NCBI GenBank assembly: GCA_937951345.1
Contig: CALFCF010000043.1
Location: 1 to 64,000 of the forward strand
Length of the DNA: 64,000 nt
From: an uncultured Granulosicoccaceae bacterium
Lineage (GTDB): Bacteria; Pseudomonadota; Gammaproteobacteria; Granulosicoccales; Granulosicoccaceae
Direction of reading: 5' to 3'
Numbering within the stretch: position 1 is the first letter of the stretch; each line of letters opens with the position of its first letter. Shown in pieces: positions 53,907-63,437 of the stretch. The notes beneath the pieces are model-generated. The model saw nothing but the letters and a program-made list of their open reading frames with translations. It had not been told where the DNA came from and did no database searches. The position numbers were made by a program, and so were the translations under genes.

Positions 53907-54917
53907 ATGAATGTTACGAATTCCAGAAACAGCAAAGTATCGTCTTCAGTCGATTTTGATGCACCGGGCAAGCAGCACGGACATCTCACTCTGCCGCATT
54001 CGAACAATCTTTCGGCATGGGGCACCTTGCGTCTTCCGGTTTGTGTTCTGGCCAATGGCGATGGACCAACAGTCGCATTGATTGCAGGGAGCCATGGTGA
54101 CGAATACGAAGGACCGATCACGCTCTTTAATCTGGCCGACAGCCTGCAGCTATCGAAAATCAACGGTCGGATAATAATTCTTCCGGCGCTCAATGCACCC
54201 GCTTTAGCGACGGCAACACGCCTGTCTCCGATTGACCAATGCAACATGAACCGCTCTTTTCCCGGTAATCCGAATGGTTCAATAACAGAGCAAATAGCAG
54301 ATTACGTCAACACCGAAATTATAAGCAGAGCTGATATTGTTATTGATCTCCACGCTGGCGGGAAAACGCTCGACTTCACTCCGCTGGCTGCCGTTCATTT
54401 TCTTGAGAACAAGCAACAACAACTGCGCGCTGAAGAGATTATGATCGCCTTCGGTGCACCGAACAGCTTGCGGATGCGTGAATTGGATAATCGCGGTATG
54501 TTGGACACGATCGTTGAGGATCAAGGGAAAATTTTTGTGACCACAGAACTCGGTGGCGGGGGAACAGCGACACGCGAATCTCTACAAACAGCTGCGATTG
54601 GTTGCCGAAATGTACTCGCCCACGCCGGAATATTGGACGAGGAAATAACCCTGCGCTCCACACGCATGCTGGAAATGCCTGAAGACAACTGCTTCGTCAT
54701 GTCACCTTGCAACGGCTTGCTTGAATTGTGTGTAACTCTGGGAGAATCTGTTTACCGCGGATCGGCGATAGCCCGTATCATTGATACTGAAAATACGGGC
54801 CAAACACCCGTTGAAGTGAACGCATCACGTGATGGTGTCCTGATGGCAAGGCATTTTCCCGGATTAATTCGTTCAGGAGACTGCCTGGCAGTTATAGCAG
54901 ATGAAGTACCCAGGTAG
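53907..54917 (+). CDS. DoeB-like N-acetyl-diaminobutyrate deacetylase (AstE/AspA family)
   Basis: 336 residues. The zinc-carboxypeptidase-like motifs are VALIAGSHGDEYEGPITLFNL (HxxE), SPIDQCNMNRSFPGNPNG (RxFPG) and DIVIDLHAGGKTLDF (H), with GKIFVTTELGGGGTATRES downstream. The combination and length are close to DoeB, which removes acetate from N-acetyl-2,4-diaminobutyrate in ectoine degradation. No doeA or other ectoine gene is nearby, so a different acyl substrate is possible. It starts 109 bases from the divergent SLC13 gene. Confidence 0.75.
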   Translation: MNVTNSRNSKVSSSVDFDAPGKQHGHLTLPHSNNLSAWGTLRLPVCVLANGDGPTVALIAGSHGDEYEGPITLFNLADSLQLSKINGRIIILPALNAPALATATRLSPIDQCNMNRSFPGNPNGSITEQIADYVNTEIISRADIVIDLHAGGKTLDFTPLAAVHFLENKQQQLRAEEIMIAFGAPNSLRMRELDNRGMLDTIVEDQGKIFVTTELGGGGTATRESLQTAAIGCRNVLAHAGILDEEITLRSTRMLEMPEDNCFVMSPCNGLLELCVTLGESVYRGSAIARIIDTENTGQTPVEVNASRDGVLMARHFPGLIRSGDCLAVIADEVPR

Positions 54918-54932
54918 TGTCCGGGATTATAG

Positions 54933-55862
54933 ATGCGAGACAAATCCAAAATCGCAAGCTTACCGGTAAAAACAAGTCCGGAAATTACCGTCAGTGTAAT
55001 CATACCTACGCACAATCGAGCGCATACAATTACCCGCGCGCTCGATTCTGTTTACAACCAAACATTCAAGCCAACAGAAGTTATTGTTGTTGACGATGGT
55101 TCTACAGATGAAACGCGTGCTGTTCTCTCTTCGTACAAAGATCTGACTGTTTTGCATCAAGACAATCAGGGTGTATCTTCGGCTCGCAACACGGCGATAA
55201 ACCACGCTCAGTCAACCTGGCTTGCTTTTCTCGATTCAGATGATGAATGGCTTCCTGAAAAATTGATGTATCAGGTAGAATTTATCAAACACTATCAGGA
55301 GGCACGCATTTGCCATTGCGACGAAATCTGGATACGAAACGGCAAACGCGTAAATCCGGCTAACCGTCATGAAAAATCAGGCGGTTGGATCTACCCAGAC
55401 TGTTTACCTTTGTGCGTAATTTCGCCGTCAGCGGTGATGATTCATCGCGAAATCTTCGAAAAAATCGGCTTGTTTGATGCTGCATTGCCAGCTTGCGAAG
55501 ACTATGACCTGTGGCTAAGGATATGCAGTCAATGGCCGGTCAGCTTTATAGACAGGCATTTACTTAAAAAATATGGCGGACACGAAGATCAGTTATCCAA
55601 ACGCTTTGTTGCTATGGACAGGTTTCGCATTCATGCGCTATTGAAAATATTGCGCACTGACAAACTGAACACTGGCTATCGGCAAGCAACTATTTATACG
55701 CTGCAAAACAAACTGACGATCTATCTCAACGGACTTTATAAACGTGATCGACATGCGGAAGCAGAGCAAATTCTCGAAAGCGTCACCGATCTAATCCCGT
55801 TAGATCAGTTGCGCAACCAACTCAACATAAGAGAATCCATCGATGGCGAAACTACTGTTTAA
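54933..55862 (+). CDS. Glycosyltransferase family 2
   Basis: 309 residues. The GT-A fold is evident in SVIIPTHNRAHTITRALDSVY, EVIVVDDGSTDETRAVL, NQGVSSARNTAINHAQSTW and the metal-binding DSDDEW. A later block is PACEDYDLWLRICSQWPV. It probably transfers a sugar to a lipid or polysaccharide; no other glycan gene adjoins it. The stop overlaps the start of the DUF6164 gene by 20 bases, indicating cotranscription. Confidence 0.9.
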   Translation: MRDKSKIASLPVKTSPEITVSVIIPTHNRAHTITRALDSVYNQTFKPTEVIVVDDGSTDETRAVLSSYKDLTVLHQDNQGVSSARNTAINHAQSTWLAFLDSDDEWLPEKLMYQVEFIKHYQEARICHCDEIWIRNGKRVNPANRHEKSGGWIYPDCLPLCVISPSAVMIHREIFEKIGLFDAALPACEDYDLWLRICSQWPVSFIDRHLLKKYGGHEDQLSKRFVAMDRFRIHALLKILRTDKLNTGYRQATIYTLQNKLTIYLNGLYKRDRHAEAEQILESVTDLIPLDQLRNQLNIRESIDGETTV

Positions 55863-56223
55863 GTTGCGCGGTGTCCCTGACGACGAATTACGCGATATTC
55901 TGGAAATTCTCGAGTCAAAACGTTTAAGTACGTATGAAACCAGCGGTGGCATCTGGGGATTTTCGTTTCCCGGGCTTTGGCTTGAAGATGAGAGTCGGTT
56001 CGTAGAAGCCAGAGAACTGATCGATGAATACCAACAGGCCAGACAGGAAAGGCTGCGTGCCGAATGGCAGGCACAAAAAGACGCAGGAAGCCAACCCACT
56101 ATCATGCAAACCATGATTAATAAACCAGTCACTACGCTTGGATTAATCGTTTTCTGTGTGGCGATAGTGTACTTTTCGATTACTCCATTTCTGGACTTTC
56201 TCAGCCCCGCTAACAACAACTAA
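55843..56223 (+). CDS. DUF6164 family protein
   Basis: 126 residues. The N-terminal MAKLLFKLRGVPDDELRDILEILESKR is characteristic, followed by FYET-like STYETSGGIWGFSFPGLWL. A charged helix (EYQQARQERLRAEWQAQKDA) precedes one C-terminal membrane helix (TTLGLIVFCVAIVYFSITPFLDFL). Function unknown. It overlaps the end of the glycosyltransferase gene. Confidence 0.78.
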   Translation: MAKLLFKLRGVPDDELRDILEILESKRLSTYETSGGIWGFSFPGLWLEDESRFVEARELIDEYQQARQERLRAEWQAQKDAGSQPTIMQTMINKPVTTLGLIVFCVAIVYFSITPFLDFLSPANNN

Positions 56224-56264
56224 ATCGTGCCACTTCATCCAAGTCGAACATAAAAGATAAAATC

Positions 56265-57020
56265 ATGCCTACTGATCAAAAAGTTATGCTCGTCACCGGT
56301 GGAAGTCGTGGCATCGGACGGGCGGTTGTCGAACTGGCAATCGAGCAGAATTACAGGCTTTGCATCAACTATGCTCAGGCAAAGCGGGAAGCAGAGTCTC
56401 TGCTTGAGCTGGCCGGGAAATCCGGTGTCGAAGCAATTGCCGTAAAGGCTGATGTCTCCGAAAAAAATCAAACTGACGAGCTATTCAAAAAAATTGATAG
56501 TCGCTTTGGAAAGCTGGACGTATTGGTCAACAATGCCGGTATCGTGGCTAACGCCAGCAGGCTTGACGCGATCGACGACGATCGATTGCAAAAAATACTC
56601 GGTATTAATATTTCCGGTGCGGTTTACTGTGCTGCAGCTGCCGTCAGGCGAATGTCAACAGCCAGCGGTGGCAGAGGTGGTAGTATCGTAAACGTTTCGT
56701 CGATCGCTGCACAACTGGGTGGTCCGAACGAATATATCGACTATGCGATGACCAAAGGCGCGCTCGATAGCATGACTACCGGGCTTGCCAAAGAGGTCGC
56801 TTCAGAAGGCATTCGTGTGAATGCGGTCAGGCCGGGGCTCATATATACTGACATACACGCAAGCGGCGGAGCACCCGACAGAGTCGACAAGCTAGCCCAT
56901 CTTGTCCCCATGCAACGTGGTGGCACAGCCAGGGAGGTAGCTTATGCTATCCTCTGGCTCGCATCGGATGAAGCATCCTATGTCACCGGATCGTTTTTGA
57001 ACGTGTCCGGTGGACGGTGA
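56265..57020 (+). CDS. SDR-family oxidoreductase
   Basis: 251 residues. It has the TGGSRGIGRAVVE nucleotide-binding motif, NNAG, the catalytic Ser-Tyr-Lys set (IVNVSSIAAQLGG, YIDYAMTKGALDSM) and RPGLIYTDIHASGG. This is the classical short-chain dehydrogenase type (FabG-like). The substrate is unknown. It starts 41 bases after the DUF6164 stop. The end of the gene is followed by a short tandem repeat (actacggtg units, about 57027-57044). Confidence 0.9.
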   Translation: MPTDQKVMLVTGGSRGIGRAVVELAIEQNYRLCINYAQAKREAESLLELAGKSGVEAIAVKADVSEKNQTDELFKKIDSRFGKLDVLVNNAGIVANASRLDAIDDDRLQKILGINISGAVYCAAAAVRRMSTASGGRGGSIVNVSSIAAQLGGPNEYIDYAMTKGALDSMTTGLAKEVASEGIRVNAVRPGLIYTDIHASGGAPDRVDKLAHLVPMQRGGTAREVAYAILWLASDEASYVTGSFLNVSGGR

Positions 57021-57250
57021 CTAAGGTAACTACGGTGACTACGGTGAATTTGGCATTCAACTGCCAATTCACTTTATATCAATAGTTGCCACAATCAGTA
57101 ATCGAAAAATACGCAATCGTAGTTAATTTTTTTATTTCGTAATTTTTATTTCACAGGTTTGCAATGAACGGATGTTTGTGACTCAAATCACATGATGATT
57201 TTATAACTGCAAATCAATAATTTTCCAAAAACCTTACTTATATTCTGACC
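57021..57250. promoter_or_regulatory. AT-rich region upstream of acuI
   Basis: A short tandem repeat actacggtg begins the gap. The rest is unusually AT-rich (for example tttttttatttcgtaatttttatttcac) and should hold the promoter of the acuI operon. No specific box could be fixed with confidence. Confidence 0.4.
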
Positions 57251-58237
57251 ATGTTCAACGCGCTTGTACTCAACAAGGATGATGACGACAAAGTCACCAG
57301 CTCCATTAAACAGCTGCAGGAAAGTGACTTGCCTGAGGGTGACGTGACAGTCGATGTCAGTTATTCCACACTCAACTACAAAGACGGTCTGGTAGTTAAT
57401 GGACTCGGTGGTCTGGTGCGAAATTACCCGCATGTTCCAGGTATCGATTTCAGTGGTACTGTACGCGAGAGCAGTCACAAAGACTATAAGACCGGTGACA
57501 AAGTGATCTTAACCGGCTGGCGTGTCGGTGAAGTACATTGGGGTGGGTATTCTCAACGCGCTCGAGTCAATGGTGACTGGCTGGTGCGTTTACCCGACGA
57601 AATTAACGAAAAGCAAGCGATGGCAATCGGCACGGCTGGATTTACAGCAATGCTGGCAATCATGGCCATTCAGGATCAGGGTATTCTCCCGGACGCCGGT
57701 GAAGTACTGGTAACCGGTGCCAGTGGTGGCGTGGGATCAGTGGCATGTGCTCTGCTGTCAAATGGTGGCTATCAGGTAACCGCTTCTTCCGGTCGCTGCG
57801 GCGATGAGTATCTTGCTTCACTCGGTGTTGAAAACTGTATTCCTCGCGATGAGCTAACCGAATGGAACGGCAGACCGCTTAACAAAGAACGCTGGGCAGC
57901 GGTTATTGACTCAGTGGGTGGCTCAACACTGTCTAATGTACTCAGTCAGCTTAAATACGGTGGCGCGGCCGCGGCCATTGGACTGGCCGGTGGCAACAAG
58001 CTAGATACCACTGTCATTCCATTTCTGCTAAGAGGCGTTAAATTACTCGGCATTGACTCCGTTATGTGCCCACCGGGAACACGCAGAACTGCCTGGCAAA
58101 GGCTTTGTGCAGAATTACCCAAGTCGCAACTCGATAAAATGACCACCACCGTAAAATTATCAGAAGTCGCGAGCCAGGGAAGCGAGATTATCAAGGGGCA
58201 GGTACGCGGGCGCATGGTAGTGGATGTAAATGGCTGA
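57251..58237 (+). CDS. acuI: Acrylyl-CoA reductase, AcuI/YhdH family
   Basis: 328 residues of the medium-chain reductase fold without zinc motifs. AcuI-type marks are YSTLNYKDGLVVNGLGG, HVPGIDFSGTV, GWRVGEVHWGGYSQRARV and the nucleotide-binding EVLVTGASGGVGSVACALL. AcuI reduces acrylyl-CoA to propionyl-CoA with NADPH, often in DMSP or propionate pathways. The stop overlaps the next start by 8 bases, so the ligase gene is translationally coupled. Confidence 0.88.
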   Translation: MFNALVLNKDDDDKVTSSIKQLQESDLPEGDVTVDVSYSTLNYKDGLVVNGLGGLVRNYPHVPGIDFSGTVRESSHKDYKTGDKVILTGWRVGEVHWGGYSQRARVNGDWLVRLPDEINEKQAMAIGTAGFTAMLAIMAIQDQGILPDAGEVLVTGASGGVGSVACALLSNGGYQVTASSGRCGDEYLASLGVENCIPRDELTEWNGRPLNKERWAAVIDSVGGSTLSNVLSQLKYGGAAAAIGLAGGNKLDTTVIPFLLRGVKLLGIDSVMCPPGTRRTAWQRLCAELPKSQLDKMTTTVKLSEVASQGSEIIKGQVRGRMVVDVNG

Positions 58238-59909
58238 ACAGAACCTCTTCGAAAAAGACCTCCCTAAGGTCCCTGCCAACTATGTTCCACTGACGCCCGT
58301 CTCGTTTCTGCAACGGGCGGCCAGTGTACGGCCCAACCACACAGCTGTAATTCACGGTAACAGACGTTACACCTACAGTGAATTCTGGGCGCGTAGCTGC
58401 CAACTGGCAGCGGCACTGAGAGAACACGGCATCCAAAAAGGAGACTGCGTTGCTGCCATGTGCTCCAACACACCGGAAATGCTCGAGCTACACAACGGCG
58501 TCCCTCTGATCGGCGCTGTTCTTAATTCTCTGAATGTCAGGCTCGACAGCGACACGATAGCGTTCATTCTTGATCACGGTGAAGCCAAAGCGATTGTTAC
58601 CGATGTAGAATTTTCTCCAACAATCAAAGAGGCACTGGCGAAAATAGATCGCGATATTCTGGTCATCGACATTGTCGACAGTGAATTCAGCGGATCGAGC
58701 CAGTTCGAAAAGCTGGGCAAAACCGACTACGAGTCGTTTATCAGCACCGGAGGCGATGCGTTGCGGCGTGAACCAGAGCTTATTAATACACTCTGGTCAA
58801 TCGATGACGAATGGCAGTCTCTTTCGCTACTGTATACATCCGGCACCACTGGAAATCCAAAAGGCTGTGTGTACCACCATCGCGGCGCATACTTGAATGC
58901 GCTTGGTAATCTGATCACCATGCAGCTCGGTTTGGATTCACGGTATCTGTGGACACTACCGATGTTTCATTGCGATGGCTGGACGTTTACGTGGGGGGTA
59001 ACAGCAGCGATGGCCACTCACGTCTGTTTGCGCAAAGTCGAAGCCCAAGCCATTTTTGATTCGATCGAAGCAGCCGATGTTACGCATATGTGCGGCGCAC
59101 CTATCGTGTTGAATATGCTGGCTAACGCGCCTGCCGCTATTCAAAAACGTTCATCGTCACCGATAGAAATTGCGACTGGCGGTGCTGCACCGCCTTCAGC
59201 AGTCATTGAAAGCATGGAAGCTATCGGATTTAACGTGACTCATCTCTATGGTCTAACAGAAACCTATGGCCCGGCGACAGTGTGCCTGCCCCAACAAGAC
59301 TGGCCGGACCTGGATATAAACTCCCGCTCTGGGCGTATGTCACGCCAGGGGGTGCACTACCTGACACTACAGGATGCGCAGATATACAACGCTGCTGACA
59401 TGGCAAACTCGCCCAATGACGGAGAATCGCTGGGTGAACTGATGATTCGCGGCAATACCGTGATGAAAGGTTATCTGAAGAATGCATCAGCTACAGACGA
59501 AGCATTCGCCGGTGGCTGGTTCCATTCAGGCGATCTGGGTGTTCAACATGATGACGGCTACATAGAAATCAAGGACAGAGCCAAAGACATCATCATATCC
59601 GGTGGCGAAAACATATCGACGCTTGAGGTTGAAGAAGCCTTGTACCGCTTTCCCAAAACACTGGAGGCTGCAGTAGTTGCGCAACCGGATGAACGCTGGG
59701 GAGAAACCCCGTGTGCGTTTGTAACCCTGAAAGAAGGTGAAACTGCGACAACCGAAGAAATCATAGAATTCTGCAAATCGCGGTTGGCTGGATTCAAGGT
59801 ACCCCGGCACGTGGTGTTCGGCCCGCTTCCAAAAACCAGCACCGGGAAAATTCAGAAATTCGCACTGCGGGAAGAGGCAAAACAGCGCGCTGCCGAAGCC
59901 AGTACCTGA
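58230..59909 (+). CDS. Acyl-CoA synthetase, DmdB-like
   Basis: 559 residues. AMP-binding motifs are LLYTSGTTGNPKGCVYHHRG, HLYGLTETYGPATVC and WFHSGDLGVQHDDGYIEIKDRAKDIIISGGENIS, with the C-terminal PKTSTGKIQKFALRE Lys. It activates a carboxylic acid to its CoA thioester. The class includes DmdB (methylmercaptopropionyl-CoA ligase) and medium-chain ligases. Its coupling to acuI suggests acrylate, propionate or MMPA as substrate, but this is inferred. No dmdA or lyase gene is in the window. Confidence 0.88.
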   Translation: MAEQNLFEKDLPKVPANYVPLTPVSFLQRAASVRPNHTAVIHGNRRYTYSEFWARSCQLAAALREHGIQKGDCVAAMCSNTPEMLELHNGVPLIGAVLNSLNVRLDSDTIAFILDHGEAKAIVTDVEFSPTIKEALAKIDRDILVIDIVDSEFSGSSQFEKLGKTDYESFISTGGDALRREPELINTLWSIDDEWQSLSLLYTSGTTGNPKGCVYHHRGAYLNALGNLITMQLGLDSRYLWTLPMFHCDGWTFTWGVTAAMATHVCLRKVEAQAIFDSIEAADVTHMCGAPIVLNMLANAPAAIQKRSSSPIEIATGGAAPPSAVIESMEAIGFNVTHLYGLTETYGPATVCLPQQDWPDLDINSRSGRMSRQGVHYLTLQDAQIYNAADMANSPNDGESLGELMIRGNTVMKGYLKNASATDEAFAGGWFHSGDLGVQHDDGYIEIKDRAKDIIISGGENISTLEVEEALYRFPKTLEAAVVAQPDERWGETPCAFVTLKEGETATTEEIIEFCKSRLAGFKVPRHVVFGPLPKTSTGKIQKFALREEAKQRAAEAST

Positions 59910-60387
59910 TCGGGCGTAGACCGGTAGTTCAAATTCTTCCACTTGCATTGCGCTAACGATGCAATAAACGACTGCTGGAGACCAGAATGAGACATCTTTG
60001 GCTTCAGGCAACGCTTAACGAAGTTCAGGCTTAGATTTTCCTGAGCAAATCGGTTGATTCATCCGTGCGGAAAACCTTCTATCACTGATTAATCTCGCGT
60101 CAATCTCACACCCACTACCGCATCGCAAAATCCGAAGCAAAATCATCAAGTTAAGCTACGTTTAATATTCAAACTGTAAACTCAACCTTGCATTCAATGT
60201 GGCAGTCCGTATTTCTTCACGCGCTGTATCCAGTGAATAAGGTTTTTTGCAAAAGTAGATGAAAGCCCATTGCGTGCGTACAGGAAGTACACATTCTCAA
60301 CAGCGTTTCGGCCCCCGGGCCCCCGTTCGGTTGATGTTGCCGGACCCGATATCAAAAAGCACATCCGGCGCCCAAAAAACCGGATAT
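59910..60387. other. Intergenic region before GH16 gene
   Basis: No credible gene or clear terminator is seen. The open frame of the following gene runs upstream to 60259, but that part lacks signal-peptide character and is treated as leader. Confidence 0.4.
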
Positions 60388-61947
60388 ATGATGACTGGGT
60401 TACTTACACGAATGAACAACTTGATGCGCATGTGCACTGCCACATGCCTTACTGCCCTGCTTGGCCTACTTGGCCTACTAACAATGATGGCCAGCCCGAC
60501 ACTGGCGCTTGCTGATACGCAACGTCCCTCTATTGTTAACGGCATAAACACGGTAGCTATCTCAGAGACACAGATCAGAGTCACCTGGAACAGACCCTGG
60601 GATGACAACGGCATCGCAGGCTATAACGTATACCGCAATGGCGGGTACTACACGACCGTCAGGGATACGTTTCTGAATGACGACAGCGTCTCACCGGGGA
60701 GCCAGTACGACTATCAAATTGCAGCCTTTGACTGGTCAGAAAACTATTCCGAATTATCAGCGATTGCATCAGTCAGAAGCCAGGGTAGTACCAACGTTGC
60801 ACCGCCGGCACCTCAGTTTGACCCGGGTCCAGGCAATAGCGCAGGTGCTGATCGACCTGTCACTCCCGGTAATGTACGGTCTGAAGTCCTGAACGGCAAT
60901 TCAATACGATTGAGATGGGATGAGCCAGCCAGCCCTGCCGGGGTGGTCAAGTACAATGTCTTCAGGGATAACGCCTACCTGACAACCGTTCATTCAACCG
61001 AGTACACGGAAGGCTGGATCGAATGGGGAAGAGACTACAGCTACACGGTTGTGGCAATCGATGCATCAGAGCGATTTTCCAACCCGTCTGATGCGCACAT
61101 TGCCAACACTGCGAACCCGTCCGCCAGTGGTACAAACAATCAAAACGCTAACAACCAGCCAGCCAACACGATTCAAAATGATGGTCAGAATTCTGTGGCT
61201 GCATCCGGCTCAGCTGTTCCGGATGGTTATCGTCTTGTTTTTTCAGAGGAGTTCCGTGGCTCAAGCCTTGATAGCAGTAAATGGAACAGCAGTTACCGCT
61301 GGGGGCCCTACCTGATCATAAACAGCGAGCGGCAGTTCTATGTTGATCATCTGAACGACCCATCCTTCGGGTACAACCCGTTCAGCTTTGATGGCGAACA
61401 TCTCAACATTACAGCACAACGTACGCCTGATCACTTGCTGGCAAAATCTTCATGGCAGCCCTACCTGTCAGGTGCATTGACAACCTACAACAAGTTTCGA
61501 ATGCGATATGGCTACATTGAAATACGTGCCCGGATGCCACGTGGCCGGGGTTTGTGGCCTGCTTTCTGGTTACTGCATCAGCATGATCACGAGAGACGCC
61601 CGGAAATCGATGTGGTCGAATTGCTTGGCCATCAACCCAACCTCGTGTACAACACTTATCATTGGGTAGAGAACTTTTCAGCCAATAAGTCACCATCCTT
61701 TGAAGTCTGGGGCCCGGACTACAGCCAGGACTTTCACACCTATGCCGTAAAATGGGAACCCGGGATACTTACCTGGTACGTTGACGGTGTACAACAAAGT
61801 GTTTTTAACAACGGCAATGTATCGTGGGAAGAAATGTATTTGCTCGTTAATCTGGCCGTCGGTGGCTGGTGGCCTGGTGATCCTGACTACACAACATCAT
61901 TTCCGGCGACAATGTCAATCGATTACATTCGAGCTTATCAACGCTGA
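60388..61947 (+). CDS. GH16 glycoside hydrolase with two fibronectin type III domains
   Basis: About 519 residues. A signal peptide (TATCLTALLGLLGLLTMMAS, ending LALA) is followed by two FN3 domains: one from PSIVNGINTVAISETQIRVTW, the other from NVRSEVLNGNSIRLRWDEP. The GH16 domain starts near YRLVFSEEFRGSSLDSSKWN and has the catalytic motif EIDVVELLG, then WHTYAVKWEPG-like and YLLVNLAVGGWWPG. It would cut beta-glucan or a red-algal galactan outside the cell. ATG 60388 is used because it begins a good signal peptide; ATG 60259 would add 43 residues. Confidence 0.88.
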   Translation: MMTGLLTRMNNLMRMCTATCLTALLGLLGLLTMMASPTLALADTQRPSIVNGINTVAISETQIRVTWNRPWDDNGIAGYNVYRNGGYYTTVRDTFLNDDSVSPGSQYDYQIAAFDWSENYSELSAIASVRSQGSTNVAPPAPQFDPGPGNSAGADRPVTPGNVRSEVLNGNSIRLRWDEPASPAGVVKYNVFRDNAYLTTVHSTEYTEGWIEWGRDYSYTVVAIDASERFSNPSDAHIANTANPSASGTNNQNANNQPANTIQNDGQNSVAASGSAVPDGYRLVFSEEFRGSSLDSSKWNSSYRWGPYLIINSERQFYVDHLNDPSFGYNPFSFDGEHLNITAQRTPDHLLAKSSWQPYLSGALTTYNKFRMRYGYIEIRARMPRGRGLWPAFWLLHQHDHERRPEIDVVELLGHQPNLVYNTYHWVENFSANKSPSFEVWGPDYSQDFHTYAVKWEPGILTWYVDGVQQSVFNNGNVSWEEMYLLVNLAVGGWWPGDPDYTTSFPATMSIDYIRAYQR

Positions 61948-62031
61948 TCGTTAAAACAAAACGCAAGGCGGCGCTTGAAGCCAAACGCAATCCGTCAAAC
62001 TGGACGCAGCGCTTAAGACTGACTGCGATGC

Positions 62032-63150
62032 TTAGACCCGGTCACGAATGCATTCTGATTCCGGAGACCTGAGCAAACCTTCCCGTAATACTGAATTTGC
62101 CCGTTGCATAAAATATTGCTGAGCAATTGAACTGTTATTCGAGCGTATACGCTTTCCGGTAATTTCGGAGAAAGCCTGCGATGCAGTCACCAGATCATCA
62201 CCAATCGCCCGATAAACATCGGCGCGCAAACAGTCACTGATCGACGTTCTCCCCTGAATCTGTTCAAGCTCTGCCAACTGGACCAGCGCACCCTGCAGAT
62301 CAGGTTCCTTTATTTTGCGATCAATGCTGATGACAAGCTGATTCAGTCGAAATCGGTGATAGTGATCAGGACTCGTACTGTTGGAAGAATTTGATCGTTC
62401 GCTTGCGTATGACCGCGCGAGTCTCTGCAGATGTAATTGACGTTGCTGCAATGAAGGATGAGTACGGGCTTCGTTACCCCCGGCATATTGCAACGGATAT
62501 TGTCGAAGCTGCTCAAAAAATCCGGCAGCTTCTCTGATATCGTAACCCGCGCGGATCATCAATTTAACCGCATAGTCATCCGCTTGTTGCTCCTGACCCC
62601 GATCAAACGCACCACTGTGCGCGCCACCCGAATACTTGAACGAACCAGCGATTGATGTCCGTTCGCCATGATATTGCGCTGAATACCAGGCGTGATTCAA
62701 CAAGTGATGTGATACTTCATGCGCCAGAAGAAATGCGAGTTGTTCTTCCGAAGCAAGTGCCGCCAACATACTTTGATGTATCACCAGCGTGCCATCCGGC
62801 AGCGCGATCGCATTCTCACCTGGCAGATGTGCCAAATGAACATTGATCCCCAAGCGGGAATATTGTGGAACCAGGCGTTGCATGACCGGCTCAATAATCT
62901 GTTCAGCCTGCGCGTCCCTGTAAATCACCTGGCGCTGTCGCAATTCCGTCAACCAATTCTGACTGATCTGTCGATAGTGGCTTTGCAGGCTTTGTTGTGA
63001 ATTCAATGACTGTAGACCGGTCGAGTTACTACAGGCAGCAAGAAACATAAATACCGCGAATGACAGGCAATAGCGTATCGAACGAGCAGTTTGCCCGCTA
63101 AAAACACTAAGGAACCAAGGTAGACTTTTCTGCCGCGTATTTACATCCAT
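62032..63150 (-). CDS. M48-family metalloprotease lipoprotein
   Basis: About 372 residues. The lipobox FLAAC lies near residue 40. The zinc site is LAFLLAHEVSHHLLNH (HExxH), the third ligand in GQEQQADDYAVKLMIRAGYD, typical of M48 (BepA/LoiP-like). Upstream are IALPDGTLVIHQSMLAALASEE. The C-terminal helical repeats (LVQLAELEQIQ) may bind partners. It probably degrades misassembled outer-membrane proteins. ATG 63150 is chosen; an upstream extension to 63249 is unlikely. Confidence 0.88.
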   Translation of the reverse strand: MDVNTRQKSLPWFLSVFSGQTARSIRYCLSFAVFMFLAACSNSTGLQSLNSQQSLQSHYRQISQNWLTELRQRQVIYRDAQAEQIIEPVMQRLVPQYSRLGINVHLAHLPGENAIALPDGTLVIHQSMLAALASEEQLAFLLAHEVSHHLLNHAWYSAQYHGERTSIAGSFKYSGGAHSGAFDRGQEQQADDYAVKLMIRAGYDIREAAGFFEQLRQYPLQYAGGNEARTHPSLQQRQLHLQRLARSYASERSNSSNSTSPDHYHRFRLNQLVISIDRKIKEPDLQGALVQLAELEQIQGRTSISDCLRADVYRAIGDDLVTASQAFSEITGKRIRSNNSSIAQQYFMQRANSVLREGLLRSPESECIRDRV

Positions 63151-63437
63151 TGCTGCACAGCAGCAAATCCCGGACCGTCCGCAATACACAGCGAAAAAGG
63201 GCAACAAAACAGGGCAGCAAAATCCACTGATTGACGGTGTCCAGTCCACAGTGTCGAGAAAAAGAAGATTGGGCGTTGCACCCGAATAAGGGTCGAGACG
63301 GTCACAAAATCTTTAAACTGCGCTCCACGTGGCTTTCCAATGTGTCTTGTCCCCGAAAACTTGAAATTTTCGAACCGAAACACCCTGTGTCGGGGTAGTA
63401 TTTAGTCACCATCGATCAACCCGGGCAAGCGCCAGAA
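63151..63437. promoter_or_regulatory. Shared region between divergent lipoprotease genes
   Basis: About 290 bases between two lipoprotein genes pointing away from each other. It should hold promoters for both. No clear operator or sigma-E box could be fixed by eye. Confidence 0.4.
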
